A stretch of DNA of 64,000 nucleotides, from assembly GCF_029541745.1 (NCBI RefSeq), contig NZ_CP089746.1:5837559-5901558 (forward strand). The letters are read 5' to 3'. The DNA is from Streptomyces sp. LX-29. Lineage in GTDB: Bacteria > Actinomycetota > Actinomycetes > Streptomycetales > Streptomycetaceae. The position numbers and the translations under genes were made by a program. Within the stretch, counting starts at the first letter, position 1; each line of letters begins with the position of its first letter. Positions 24,898 to 35,800 of the stretch are shown here, in pieces. The notes beneath the pieces are model-generated. The model saw only the letters and a program-made list of their open reading frames with translations. It made no database searches and was not told where the DNA came from.

Positions 24898-26283
24898 ATG
24901 GCCAGCAGAACCGCTGCCGCCGCCCTCGCCCTCACGGCGGGTGCGACGGCGGTGCTTGCCCTGCCCCACCAGGCGCAAGCGGCCCCGCCCGGCACCAAGG
25001 ACGTCACCGCCGTCCTCTTCGAATGGCGTTTCGCCTCCGTAGCCAAGGCGTGCACCGACAGCCTCGGCCCGGCGGGCTACGGCTACGTCCAGGTCTCGCC
25101 GCCGCAGGAGCACATCCAGGGTCCCCAGTGGTGGACCTCCTACCAGCCCGTCAGCTACAAGATCGCCGGCCGACTGGGCGACCGCACCGCCTTCAAGAAC
25201 ATGGTGGACACCTGCCACAAGGCGGGTGTGAAGGTCGTCGCCGACACCGTCATCAACCACATGGCGGCCGGATCCGGCACCGGCACCGGCGGCTCGCCGT
25301 ATACGAAGTACGACTACCCCGGCACCTACGCGCGCTGGGACATGGACGACTGCACCTCGCAGATCGGCGACAACTACCGCGACCGTTACAACGTCCAGCA
25401 CTGCGAGCTCGTCGGCCTCGCCGACCTGGACACCGGTGAGGAGTACGTCCGCACGAAGATCGCCGGCTATATGAACGACCTGCTCTCGCTCGGCGTGGAC
25501 GGCTTCCGCATCGACGCCGCCAAGCACATGCCCGCCGCCGACCTCGCCGCCATCAAGGCCAAGCTCAGCAATCCGAACGTCTACTGGAAGCAGGAGGCGA
25601 TCCACGGACAGGACGAGGCGGTGCAGCCGGACGAGTACCTCGGCAACGGCGACGTCCAGGAGTTCCGCTACGCCCGCGACCTCAAGCGGGTCTTCAACAA
25701 CGAGAACCTCGCCTACCTGAAGAACTACGGCGAGGGCTGGTCCTACATGCCCTCCGCCAAGGCCGGAGTCTTCGTCGACAACCACGACACCGAGCGCGGC
25801 GGCGACACCCTCAACTACAAGGACGGTGCGAACTACACCCTCGCCAACGTCTTCATGCTCGCCTGGCCCTACGGCGCCCCGGACGTCCACTCGGGCTACG
25901 AGTGGTCCGACAAGGACGCCGGTCCGCCGAACGGCGGCACGGTGAACGCCTGCTGGCAGGACGGCTGGAAGTGCCAGCACGCCTGGCGCGAGATCTCCTC
26001 GATGGTCGCCTTCCGGAACGTGGCCCGCGGTCAGGGGGTCACCGACTGGTGGGACAACGGCGCCGACGCCATCGCCTTCGGGCGCGGTGACAAGGCGTAC
26101 GTGGCCATCAACCACGAGACCTCCGCGCTGACCCGCACCTTCCAGACCTCGCTGCCGGCCGGCGGCTACTGCGACGTGCAGTCCAACCGGCCGGTGACCG
26201 TGGACGGCTCCGGCCGCTTCACCGCGACCCTGGGTGCCAACACGGCGGTGGCGCTGCACGTCGGCGCGCGCGGCTGCGGCTGA
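24898..26283 (+). CDS. aml: Secreted alpha-amylase (GH13)
   Basis: A 461-residue exported enzyme. Signal peptide to about residue 30 (LALPHQAQA before APPGTKDV). Catalytic residues: Asp206 (GFRIDAAKH), Glu233 (WKQEAIHG) and Asp297 (VDNHDTER). It cleaves alpha-1,4 bonds in starch outside the cell, producing maltodextrins for MalEFG. The ATG at 24898 follows GCAGGAG; an open stretch upstream is not part of it. It ends straight after the amylase C-domain, so the C-terminal CBM20 starch-binding domain found in some Streptomyces amylases of about 560 residues is absent. Confidence 0.95.
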   Translation: MASRTAAAALALTAGATAVLALPHQAQAAPPGTKDVTAVLFEWRFASVAKACTDSLGPAGYGYVQVSPPQEHIQGPQWWTSYQPVSYKIAGRLGDRTAFKNMVDTCHKAGVKVVADTVINHMAAGSGTGTGGSPYTKYDYPGTYARWDMDDCTSQIGDNYRDRYNVQHCELVGLADLDTGEEYVRTKIAGYMNDLLSLGVDGFRIDAAKHMPAADLAAIKAKLSNPNVYWKQEAIHGQDEAVQPDEYLGNGDVQEFRYARDLKRVFNNENLAYLKNYGEGWSYMPSAKAGVFVDNHDTERGGDTLNYKDGANYTLANVFMLAWPYGAPDVHSGYEWSDKDAGPPNGGTVNACWQDGWKCQHAWREISSMVAFRNVARGQGVTDWWDNGADAIAFGRGDKAYVAINHETSALTRTFQTSLPAGGYCDVQSNRPVTVDGSGRFTATLGANTAVALHVGARGCG

Positions 26284-26983
26284 TCCGACCGGCCTCCGTG
26301 CCCCCGCGCCGGTACGGCCCAGCCGCCGTACCGGCACGGGACGCCGTAACCGGCACGGGAAGCTGGCCACCCCGGCCGGTCGGCCCGAAGAGACCGGTGC
26401 CCGCACCACGCCCCACCGCGTGGCCGGTGCCTGTAGGACTGCGGGACCGCGGGGCCGGCGCCTGCGCCTGCGCCACGCCCCACCGCGTGGCCGGTGCCCG
26501 CACCACGCACGACGGCGGGACCGCGGGATCGGTGCCCGCACGACCGCACGACCGCACGACCGAGACCCGCAAGACCGCGTGGCCGGTGCCTGCGCCACGC
26601 ACGACGGCAGGACCGCGGGGCCGGCGCCGCGCCACCGCAGGCCCGGTGCTCGCACTACCGCAGGACAGCAGGACAGCAGGATCGCAGGACCGGGACCCGC
26701 AGGACCGCGGGACCGGTGCCCGCACCACGCGCCACCGAACGGCCGGTGCCGGTACCGCCGTACCGGTGCGCGGTGCGGGCACCACGCACCATCGCACCAC
26801 CGCGTGGCCGAACCACCGAGGGACCGGTGACCGCAGGACCGCATGACCGCACGACCCGCGCCCGCACCACGCACCACCGCACGGCCGGTGCCCGCACCAC
26901 CGCACGGCTGGTGGACGCACCCCCAGTACCGGCCGCCCGGCGCATATCCCCGCCGCGCCGGGCGGCCCCACTCCTCCCTTCCC
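26284..26983. repeat. 700-bp gene-free region of degenerate repeats
   Basis: Between the amylase and pullulanase genes most of the sequence is built from imperfect copies of units such as CCGCGTGGCCGGTGCC, CGCACCACGC and GCAGGACCGCGGGACC. Apparent frames translate to low-complexity RTG/AGP strings and are not credible genes. I see no tRNA, hairpin terminator or insertion-sequence remnant; a hybrid origin by replication slippage is likely. Confidence 0.7.
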
Positions 26984-27001
26984 GAAGGAGCCCATCCCGT
27001 C

Positions 27002-29716
27002 ATGTCCGTCGTGAGAGGCACCCTCCGCCGGGGCACCGTCGCCCTGGCCCTGATGCTGGGCGCGGTGGCCGTACCCGCCGCAACGCCTGCGCAGGCCGCG
27101 CCACCACCCGCCCCCGGACCGGTCACCCCCACGGCGGCCGAGGCGCAGTGGATCGACCGCTCCACCGTGGTCTGGAAGACCGCGACCGACGGCGACACCA
27201 CCGAGGAGCTGCGGTACGCACCCGACGGCGGCGCGCTCGGCGAGACCGCCGACGGCGACGCCGACGCGGGGGCCCGCGCGGGCGGCACCCTGCGGCTGGC
27301 GCCGACGCGGCTGACCGAGGCGCAGCGGGCCAAGTACCCGCACCTGAAGGACTATCCGGCCTTCGCCGTCGATCCGCGCGACCGCCACCTGGCCGCCACG
27401 GCGCTGCGCGGCCAGGTGCTCGCCGTCCAGCGTCGTGCCTCCGACGGCGAGCCGCTGCGTGCCACCGGCGTACAGATCCCCGGCGTCCTGGACGACCTGT
27501 ACGCCGGCGCCGCCCGCCGCGCCGAGCTCGGCCCGGTCTTCCGGCACGGCCGCCCCACCCTCTCGGTGTGGGCGCCCACCGCGCAGCGTGTCTCCCTGGA
27601 GATCGACGGGCGGACGATCCCGATGCGCCGCGCGGCCGACAGCGGGGTGTGGAGCGTCACCGGCCAGCGCGACTGGAGGGGCAAGCCCTACCGTTACCAG
27701 GTCCGGGTCTACGCCCCGACGGTCCAGCGGGTGGTCACCAACAAGGTCACCGACCCCTACTCCACCGCCCTGACCGCCGACTCCGCGCGCAGCCTGGTCG
27801 TCGACCTGAACGACCCGAAGCTCGCCCCCAAGGGCTGGTCGCGGCTGAAGAAGCCCAAGGCGGTGCCGCTGCGCGACGCCCAGATCCAGGAGCTGCACAT
27901 CCGCGACTTCTCCATCGCGGACCGCACCAGCAGCCACCCCGGGGGCTACCTCGCCTTCACCGACCGCGCCTCCGACGGGACGCGGCACCTGCGCAAGCTC
28001 GCCGCCTCCGGCACCTCCTACGTCCACCTGCTGCCGGCCTTCGACATCGGCACCATCCCCGAACGCCGCGCCGACCAGGCCGAACCCGACTGCGACCTGG
28101 CCGCGTCGCCGGCCGACTCCGAGCGGCAACAGGAGTGCGTGGCCGCGACGGCCGCCAAGGACGGCTACAACTGGGGCTACGACCCGCTGCATTACACCGT
28201 CCCGGAGGGCTCCTACGCCACCGACCCCGACGGCACCGCGCGGACGGTGGAGTTCCGCCGCATGGTCCAGGGGCTCAACGGCAGCGGGCTGCGCACCGTC
28301 ATGGACGTCGTCTACAACCACACCGTCGCCAGCGGCCAGGACGAGAAGTCCGTACTGGACCGGATCGTGCCCGGCTACTACCAGCGGCTGCTCGCCGACG
28401 GCTCCGTCGCCACGTCCACCTGCTGCGCCAACACCGCACCCGAGAACGCGATGATGGGCAAGCTCGTGGTGGACTCGGTGGTCACCTGGGCCCGGCAGTA
28501 CAAGGTCGACGGCTTCCGCTTCGATCTCATGGGGCACCACCCGAAGGCCAACATCCTGGCCGTGCGGAAGGCGCTGGACGCGCTCACCCCGGAGCGCGAC
28601 GGCGTCGACGGCAAGAAGATCGTCCTCTATGGGGAGGGCTGGGACTTCGGCGAGGTCGCGGGCGACGCGCGCTTCGAGCAGGCCACCCAGCGCAACATGG
28701 CGGGGACCGGCATCGCCACCTTCTCCGACCGGGCGCGCGACGCGGTGCGCGGCGGCGGACCCTTCGACGAGGACCCGCGCCTCCAGGGCTTCGCCTCCGG
28801 TCTGTACACCGACCCCAACGACGCGCCCGGCAACGGCTCCCCGGCCGACCAGCGCGCGCGGCTGCTGCACGACCAGGACCTCATCAAGGTGGGTCTGAGC
28901 GGCAACCTGGCCTCCTACTCCTTCACCGACTCCCGCGGCCGCACCGTCAAGGGCTCCGAGGTCGACTACAACGGCTCCCCGGCCGGCTACGCGGCGGCAC
29001 CCGGCGACGCGCTCGCCTACGCCGACGCCCACGACAACGAGTCCCTCTACGACGCGCTCGCGTTCAAGCTCCCGCGGCGCACCTCGCCGGGCGACCGCGC
29101 CCGGATGCAGGTCCTGGCCATGGCCACCGCCACCCTCTCCCAGGGCCCGACGCTCAGCCAGGCCGGAAGCGACCTGCTCCGTTCCAAGTCGCTGGACCGC
29201 AACTCCTACGACAGCGGCGACTGGTTCAACGCCCTCCACTGGGACTGCCGGGACGGCAACGGCTTCGGCCGCGGGCTGCCGCCGGCCGCCGACAACAAGC
29301 CCAAGTGGAAGTACGCGACCCCGCTGCTGACCGACCCGGCGCTGCGGCCCGGCTGCCATGAGATCAGCGGTGCCTCCGCCGGCTACCGGGACCTGCTGCG
29401 CATCCGCACCACCGAGCCGGCCTTCAGCCAGACCACGGCCGCCGGCGTCCAGTCGGCCCTGTCCTTCCCCCTCTCCGGCAAGGACGAGACCCCGGGCGTG
29501 ATCACCATGCGCCTCGGCCGCCTCGTCGTCGTCTTCAACGCCACCCCCGAGCGCCGGACCCAGACGGTCACCGGTCTCGCCGGCACCCGTTACGCCCTGC
29601 ACCGGGTGCAGGCCGGCGGTGCCGACGAGGTCGTCAAGACGTCGACCTACGACTCCGACGCCGGGACCTTCTCCGTACCGGCCCGCACGGTCGCGGTGTT
29701 CACCCGGGGCAGCTAG
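27002..29716 (+). CDS. pulA: Secreted pullulanase-type alpha-1,6-glucosidase (GH13)
   Basis: A 904-residue exported debranching enzyme. Signal peptide to about residue 32 (VPAATPAQA before APPPAP), a pullulanase N-terminal domain (AEAQWIDRSTVVWK), a CBM48-like module at about 185-255 (TLSVWAPTAQRVSLEI), then the catalytic barrel with the pullulanase hallmark YNWGYDP and the residues Asp508 (GFRFDLMG), Glu545 (YGEGWDFG) and Asp678 (DAHDNES), and a DUF3372-like end. It opens alpha-1,6 branch points so the amylase products can be imported. GAAGGAG lies 11 bases before the ATG. Confidence 0.94.
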   Translation: MSVVRGTLRRGTVALALMLGAVAVPAATPAQAAPPPAPGPVTPTAAEAQWIDRSTVVWKTATDGDTTEELRYAPDGGALGETADGDADAGARAGGTLRLAPTRLTEAQRAKYPHLKDYPAFAVDPRDRHLAATALRGQVLAVQRRASDGEPLRATGVQIPGVLDDLYAGAARRAELGPVFRHGRPTLSVWAPTAQRVSLEIDGRTIPMRRAADSGVWSVTGQRDWRGKPYRYQVRVYAPTVQRVVTNKVTDPYSTALTADSARSLVVDLNDPKLAPKGWSRLKKPKAVPLRDAQIQELHIRDFSIADRTSSHPGGYLAFTDRASDGTRHLRKLAASGTSYVHLLPAFDIGTIPERRADQAEPDCDLAASPADSERQQECVAATAAKDGYNWGYDPLHYTVPEGSYATDPDGTARTVEFRRMVQGLNGSGLRTVMDVVYNHTVASGQDEKSVLDRIVPGYYQRLLADGSVATSTCCANTAPENAMMGKLVVDSVVTWARQYKVDGFRFDLMGHHPKANILAVRKALDALTPERDGVDGKKIVLYGEGWDFGEVAGDARFEQATQRNMAGTGIATFSDRARDAVRGGGPFDEDPRLQGFASGLYTDPNDAPGNGSPADQRARLLHDQDLIKVGLSGNLASYSFTDSRGRTVKGSEVDYNGSPAGYAAAPGDALAYADAHDNESLYDALAFKLPRRTSPGDRARMQVLAMATATLSQGPTLSQAGSDLLRSKSLDRNSYDSGDWFNALHWDCRDGNGFGRGLPPAADNKPKWKYATPLLTDPALRPGCHEISGASAGYRDLLRIRTTEPAFSQTTAAGVQSALSFPLSGKDETPGVITMRLGRLVVVFNATPERRTQTVTGLAGTRYALHRVQAGGADEVVKTSTYDSDAGTFSVPARTVAVFTRGS

Positions 29717-29728
29717 CCGCCGCCCGCC

Positions 29729-29760
29729 GCGCGCTGCGGTGTTCGGACACCGCAGCGCGC
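29729..29760 (+). terminator. Terminator after pullulanase
   Basis: A perfect 14-bp stem GCGCGCTGCGGTGT with a TCGG tetraloop, 13 bases past the stop. Confidence 0.85.
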
Positions 29761-30063
29761 CGAGAGCCGGGGCGGAGCCCTGGTTTCGTGACGGGGCTGG
29801 GGGCGAGAGCCCTCGGATTCGGGAAGGGGCGGGTCAGGGGAGAACATCCCGCCGCGACGGTGAGGACCCCCACGGTGGAGATCGGCCGTGCCGAACCCGC
29901 CTCCGCCCTCGGGTCCGGCGCCAAGGGACCGGGGGGACCGCGGCGACCGCGGCGACCAGCGGTGGCCGCAGTGACCGCATGGTCACCGCATGGGACCGCA
30001 TGGGGGACCGCCCCACCACCCCACCGGCCGGGCGGTGGGGCGGCGGGGCGGCCGTGGATCGGG
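29761..30063. other. Intergenic region with a minus-strand hairpin
   Basis: No gene. It contains degenerate GGACCGC/GACCGCATGG repeats and, at 30008-30043, a hairpin (CCGCCCCACC / GGTGGGGCGG, alternatively CCCCACCG / CGGTGGGG) that could end the minus-strand gene starting its 3' end at 30064. Confidence 0.5.
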
Positions 30064-32004
30064 TCAGCGCAGGGACGTGATGCGACGGCCGTCGGCGAGG
30101 CGGGCGCGGAGCTCGGCCCGATCCCCGGCCTTGGCGGGCAGGGCGAGGAGCTGGCCGGCCTCGGCCCCCTCCACGCCGCCGCTGGCGGCGATCGAGGTGA
30201 CCTCGCCGCCGCCCGCGGCGAGCACGAACCACCGGCCCGCCTGGGACTTCCACAGCACCCCGGAGAGCACATGCGGCTCGCGCGGGCCGCAGGCCGGGGA
30301 GTCGTCGGCCGCGGCGGCGACCGCGCCGGACGCGCCCGGCTTGCCTCCCGGCGGCTGGAAGTGGGACAGCACCCGGCTGCCCGTGCCGCGCCAGGTCTCG
30401 GCGCGGACGCACGCCCAGTCGGCGATGCCGGTGCCGTCGGGCAGCGGCTGCTGGGCGTACTGCCAGGAGTTCACGGAGCGCACCCCGCGCGAGCGCATCA
30501 CCGCCAGGTTGCACGCGGACCGTGCCCAGCCCGTGCGGGCCTCGGGGCCGGCGACGTCGCGCGGGGCGCCCGGCGCCCCGTAGGTCAGCCGGGCCGGGAT
30601 CAGCTCGCCCAGATCGGTCACCAGGTGGGAGCCGAACTGCAGCGCGTTCCACTCCTTGCAGTCGCGGGACTGGGCGGGGCTGCCGATGGGGGCGGTGACC
30701 CCGTCGGCCGAGCGACGCAGCGGCCGCGCCGGCCCGTCCGGGACGAGCAGGTCCCGGACGGCGGCGTCGCGCACCCAGGGCGCGGTCAGATAGCGGACGT
30801 TGCCGTCGGTGCGACCGACGATGACCGCGGTGGAGGAGGCCGCGTTCCCGGCGTCCGCGCGGGCGAAGTCCAGTGCCGCGCTGCCGCCCGCGCCGTCGGC
30901 CGCCTCGGCGTAGCGCACGATCCGCAGTCCGTCGTAGAGCAGCACCACCGCCGCCTGGTCGACCTTGCCCGCGTACAGCAGCTGCGGTGGGCCGGCCGGC
31001 GGCCCCGCCTGGGTGCCGGGGGTGGCCGCGACCTGCACCGAGCTGCCGGGGCGGGCCCACACCGCCAGCGCGCGGCGCAGCAGCGCGGTGTCGTCGAGGC
31101 GGTCGCCGCGGGCCGGCCAGGCGGCGAAGTCCGCGCGGGTGGCGCGGCGCCAGGTGTCGGGGGCGGCCCGGGTCAGCTTCGCCGGCTCCAGTGCCTGCTC
31201 GACCGCCGCGTTCTGGGCGTACGGCGGGGCGGCCGCGCCGTCCGGGCCCCAGCCCTCGCCCGGCATCCCCAGCAGCGTGCCGCAGACCACGACCGCCGCG
31301 GCGGCGGCCAGCGCCGCGCGGGTGTGCTGGCGGCGCCGCATCAGATCGGTCGGCCGCGCCTGGAGGGCGCAGGGGTCGAACTCCGCTGACTGCAACAGCG
31401 AGCCGTCGTGGCTGCCCGCCGGGGTGCGCACCGCGGCGGCCTCGTCCAGCGCCGCGTCCGGGTCGGGCGCCCCGGCGGCGCGCAGCACCGCGCGCACCTC
31501 GTCCTCGGTGAGTCGCTCCAGGCCACGCAGCACATAGGCGGCCCGGGCGGGGGCACTCAGCTGGGCCAGCGCCTGGTCCAGGGCGAGTTCGTCGGCCCCG
31601 CCGGAGCGGGGGAACAGTCGCAGCCCCCACACCTGCGGCAGCAGCGGGGGCAGCTGGCCCCGGCGCGGCAGCCGCCAGGGCCGGCGCAGCCGCGCGGCCG
31701 CCAGCGCGCCGCGCACCACTCGCAGCCGGACGAACGCGTAGCCGGGGTCGGCCGGCAGTCCGTCCGCGGTGCGCTGCTCGGGCAGCTCGACGTCGGTGCC
31801 GTTGGCGCGGGACCGCGGCAGCGACCGCTGCGCCACCGCGTGCGCGGTCAGCACCCGGCGGGTGCGCGCCATGCCGGGCGGAAGGATCAGATAGCCGATC
31901 CTGACGAGCCGCGGGTAGTGCTCGACGATGGCCGCCTCGGCCTGCTCGACATCGACGGGGGCGAAGGGCCCGGGAAGGGTGGTTGTCGCCTGCTGCTGCT
32001 CCAC
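30064..32004 (-). CDS. Single-pass membrane protein with sigma-like N-terminus, function unknown
   Basis: A 646-residue protein. Residues 1-200 resemble a degraded sigma-70-type domain pair: an early helix (AEAAIVEHYPRLVRIGYLIL) and a region-4-like stretch (SAPARAAYVLRGLERLTEDEVRAVL). A membrane helix follows near residue 235 (ALAAAAAVVVCGTLLGM) and a large exported domain of about 390 residues with no motif I recognise. The layout suggests a cytoplasmic sensor/regulator tied to an outside domain. I cannot assign function. Similar proteins occur in other Streptomyces near the pullulanase gene. Confidence 0.7.
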   Translation of the reverse strand: MEQQQATTTLPGPFAPVDVEQAEAAIVEHYPRLVRIGYLILPPGMARTRRVLTAHAVAQRSLPRSRANGTDVELPEQRTADGLPADPGYAFVRLRVVRGALAAARLRRPWRLPRRGQLPPLLPQVWGLRLFPRSGGADELALDQALAQLSAPARAAYVLRGLERLTEDEVRAVLRAAGAPDPDAALDEAAAVRTPAGSHDGSLLQSAEFDPCALQARPTDLMRRRQHTRAALAAAAAVVVCGTLLGMPGEGWGPDGAAAPPYAQNAAVEQALEPAKLTRAAPDTWRRATRADFAAWPARGDRLDDTALLRRALAVWARPGSSVQVAATPGTQAGPPAGPPQLLYAGKVDQAAVVLLYDGLRIVRYAEAADGAGGSAALDFARADAGNAASSTAVIVGRTDGNVRYLTAPWVRDAAVRDLLVPDGPARPLRRSADGVTAPIGSPAQSRDCKEWNALQFGSHLVTDLGELIPARLTYGAPGAPRDVAGPEARTGWARSACNLAVMRSRGVRSVNSWQYAQQPLPDGTGIADWACVRAETWRGTGSRVLSHFQPPGGKPGASGAVAAAADDSPACGPREPHVLSGVLWKSQAGRWFVLAAGGGEVTSIAASGGVEGAEAGQLLALPAKAGDRAELRARLADGRRITSLR

Positions 32005-32176
32005 GATCCGTAGAACGAGTGGTTGGGCGAGTTGGTCACTCGCGACATATCGGACAGGGCGTGGGCCTCTGGCGGTCGCGTCGCGGTTGTTGTGGCGCGT
32101 CCACGGCGGATGCCGACAGCCCGCGCCGGCCCGAGAGACCGCCCGCGGCGGATGGCGGCCGTCGGGACCCTCCGTC

Positions 32177-32764
32177 TCAGCGGGGCCGGCGGCCCGCCGT
32201 GAGCGCCAGGCCGATGGCCAGGGCCGCGAAGTGCCCGACGTCGGTGAAGGTCGGCCTCGGCCCGCGCAGCAACGGCTGTGCTCCGAGGGCGAGCAGGGCG
32301 GCCGTGGCCGAGGTGCGGACGCGGCCGCGCGGCAGGGCGCCGGCGAGCGCGCCCAGCACCGCGTTGAAGCCGTAGCTGGTGCCGACGTCCCGCGCGGAGC
32401 GCGTCTCCTCCGACGGGCGCCCCGCGCGGAGGCCGCCGTAGACGAGCAGCGTGGCGCCCACGTGCCCCAGCACGAACACCGCCGCCGCCCACCACGCCCC
32501 GTGCGCGTACTCCGCGTACCCCAGTACCGCCAGGAGCAGCAGCAGGTACGGGAGTTCCATCGGCTCCTCGACCAGCAGGGCGCTGCCGGCCAGCGTGTTC
32601 CAGCGGCCCTGGCTCAGGTTGTCGACGTTGGTCGAGCACGCGCGCAGCAGCCGGTCCCGGGCCGCCGGTGTCAGCCATCGTCGGGCGGCGTACGCCCCGA
32701 GCTGCACGCCGCCCACGTACGCCGGCGCGAGCCGCGGCATCCCTCGCAGAGTCGAAGCGTTCAC
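32177..32764 (-). CDS. Rhomboid-like membrane protein
   Basis: A 195-residue protein with about five to six helices. The pair GTSYGFNAVLGALAG and DVGHFAALAIG corresponds to the GxSxG serine and the second histidine of rhomboid folds, as in the actinobacterial rhomboid-like family. Whether it is an active protease is unclear, because the first motif reads GTSYG rather than GxSG. Earlier in-frame starts are not available; the ATG at 32764 abuts the 3' region of the GH89 gene. Confidence 0.7.
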   Translation of the reverse strand: MNASTLRGMPRLAPAYVGGVQLGAYAARRWLTPAARDRLLRACSTNVDNLSQGRWNTLAGSALLVEEPMELPYLLLLLAVLGYAEYAHGAWWAAAVFVLGHVGATLLVYGGLRAGRPSEETRSARDVGTSYGFNAVLGALAGALPRGRVRTSATAALLALGAQPLLRGPRPTFTDVGHFAALAIGLALTAGRRPR

Positions 32765-32861
32765 CCCTCCATGATCAGCGGGCCGTCACCGTCACCACAA
32801 GCCCCTGACGAGCCCGTATCGGGGGCGGCGGCGTCCGCCACCGCCGCCCCCGGAGCCGGGG

Positions 32862-35800
32862 TCAGCCCAGGCGCCAGCCGCTGAACTCCGCTGTGCCGCG
32901 CACCCCGCTGCCGCCGTGGGCGGCGCTCATGAAGAGCCCCGCGTCCTGGGTGGCGGCCGCGCGGGGGACGGCCACGGTGGCGACCGTCCGCCAGGTGGTG
33001 CCGCCGTCCGTGGAGAGTTCGCCGGTGTACGAGGTCGCCGCCGCGCGGGTGAGGCGCAGATGGACCGGGGCCTTGACGCCGGTGACCCGCTTGTACGTGT
33101 CCAGCGTGCCGTCGCCGTTGGAGTCGTAGGAGAGCACGACGCCGCTCGCGGGGGTGGCCGCCAGATTCAGGAAGCCGGGCGCGCCCGCGGTGGCCAGGCT
33201 GTCGCGGACCACGATGCCCGCGCGGGCCCAGGGACCGGTGGCCGCCTGGCTGTCCACCGCGACCGTGATCCGGCCACCGACCGCCAGCGCGCCCTCCCGG
33301 TAGACGGCGCCGAACTCGGCGACCGTCTTCCACAGGTCGAGGCCGGAGCCGTCGATGGCGAAGCGGTCCGCCAGCTGCCCGAAGACGGCCCCGTTGGTGC
33401 TGACCGTCCGCCAGCCCTCGGCCAGCGGACCGCCCACCCACAGCGTGTCGGAGTGCACCGCGCGCACCCGGTCCTCGCCGCGTGGCCCGTACTCCACGGC
33501 CAGTTCGTAGGGGAGCGGCTTCAACGGGCGCTCCAACGCGGCGTCCGGCGCGGTCGCCCGCCAGCGCACCTCCGCGCGGCCGCCGGCCGGGACCCGGCGC
33601 ACCGAGCTCGCGCCGTCGGGGGCGGCGTCGAGGCCGGTGAGCGCGAAGTCGACGCGGCCGGTGGCGCGCAGCCCGTTGACGTTGCGGAAGGCGGCGGTCA
33701 GCGTCCCGGTGGCGCCGGGCGGCAGCGCCGCCGGCTCGGCGGTGACGGTGACCGTGCCCTGGTAGGGGGCCTTGGCCAGGACGTCGTGGACCCGGCGCGC
33801 GGTGCGGTACGCGTCGCTGACCGGTCGCACCGGATAGGCGGTGCGCTCGCGCGTCCACGGCTCCTCGACGGCGAACCAGTCGATCGCGGTGGGCTCGCGG
33901 CCCTGCGCGAGCGCGTCCTCCAGCTCGTCCAGGTAGCGCTGCCACTGGGGGAGGTGGAAGTCGGCGATGAGGCCCTGCCAGTCGCGGTTGGCGTAGTTGG
34001 CCAGCCGTCCGCCGTCGGCGGTGGTCCGGTCCGCCCAGGTGGTGATGAGGGTCCGCGCGGTCCACTCCAGCCGCTCCGCCTCGGCCTCGCTGGAGGCCAG
34101 CCGCTTGGCGTCCTCCAGCCAGGGACCCAGCAGGAAGCGGCGGTGCGCGCCCGCCATCTCGTCGCTCAGTCGCATCAGCTTCAGCCACAGCCGGGCCAGC
34201 GCCTTGAACGTCTCCCGGTCCTTGCGCTGGTAGGCGGCCTGCAACTGGCCGATGAGCTGCCAGGAGCGGTTGGCCAGCGCCTGCCTCCCCAGGTCGGTCA
34301 GGTCGTGGCGGTAGGCGTCGCTGTCGCGCAGCGGGGCGCGGACGGCCAGCAGCGAGGCGAAGGCCGCGTCGAAGCCGGCCGGGTCGAAGGCGGGGGTGTG
34401 GGTGGCGTAGTAGGTGCCGGAGCGGGCCGCGAGGCTGGGCCGCGCGGCGAACACGCTGTCGTGCGGCCGACCGTCCCGGCTGCTGATCGCGTACGCGGTC
34501 TCCCGCAGCGCCGCGTACGCCTCGCGGCCGTCGTCGTCCCGCCCGCCCAGCCGCAGGTCGGCGTAGGACTCGAACCACTCCTCGCGGTCGATCCGCGCGT
34601 CGTGCCACGCGAGCTCGCTGAAGAGCTCGAACGCCGCGGGGTCGCGTTCGGCCGCCTCCGCCATGTAGGCGGTGCCGACCAGCTTGCTGCCCGCCTTGTC
34701 GCGCCAGTCGAAGAACCGCGGGGTCCACATGTGGGTCTTCGCCCCGATCGTGGTGCGGCCGCCGAAGTTGGGGATGGTGCCGAAGGCGTACGGCACTCCG
34801 CCCCAGTCCCGCTCCCGGTCGGTGACCGTCTCCAGGTCGGAGAGCCCGTCCACGACCAGCATCCGGCTGTGGTCGACCGCGTCCAGCAGATCGCGCCGCG
34901 GGTTCTCCTGCCAGCCCAGGATCACCCAGGTCGCGCCGGGCCGCGCGGTCTGGAGCGCGCGCTCCACGGCGCGGGCCGCTTCCGGCACCGGCACGTCGCC
35001 CGGGCTGCCGCCCTCGTGCAACAGGTCCATCTTGAAGTACTCGACCGGGCCGAACAGCTCCCGCTGGTGGCGGTAGAAGGCGGCCGCGACCTCCTGGAAG
35101 GCGGCGGTGCGCGGGTCCAGCCAGTCCGGACGTTTGAGATTGGCCCAGGAGCCCTGCGGAATGGTGCGGGCGCCCGGATTGCGGCCGGCGAACCCGTCGG
35201 GGACGGTGCCGAAGTAGCCGGGCAGCACCGGGGCCATGCCCAGCTCGCGCAGCCGGTCGGCGATGCGGCGGCCCAGCTCGGTGCGCCTGGCCAGCAGCTC
35301 GGGGCTGACCGGGCCGCCGTAGGCGCTCATGTTCTGCAGCAGCCACCAGGGCTGGTGGGAGGGGGCGGGAAGCCAGGCGCGCGCCTCGGCCTCGGTGTAG
35401 CCGAAGTCCTGGAGCAGCCGGTGGTAGACGGCCTCCTGGCCGGTGGTGACCAGCAGCTCGTTGCAGCCGTGCAGCGCCGCCACGTCGATCAGCCGCTCCC
35501 AGCGGTCCCAGTCCGCGTACGGGGCGGTGTAGCCGTCGTGGGTGTCGTTGAAGGCGAACCGGTGCCGCAGCGCGGTGGAGCGCTCGACGGGGCGGCGCGG
35601 GGCGGGCAGCTCCTCCGGCAGCCGTTCCAGCTGGTCCCCCGACCAGGAGACATGGGCGCGACAGGTGTACTTCAGATACCAGTGGACACCGGTGAGCAGC
35701 ACCGCCGGGCTGGTGCCGGCGACGGAGATCCGGCCGTCCCGGCCGCCGACCCGGAACCGTTCGGGCCCCCCTTCGAGCGCGGTGAGCCGGAACTGGTCGG

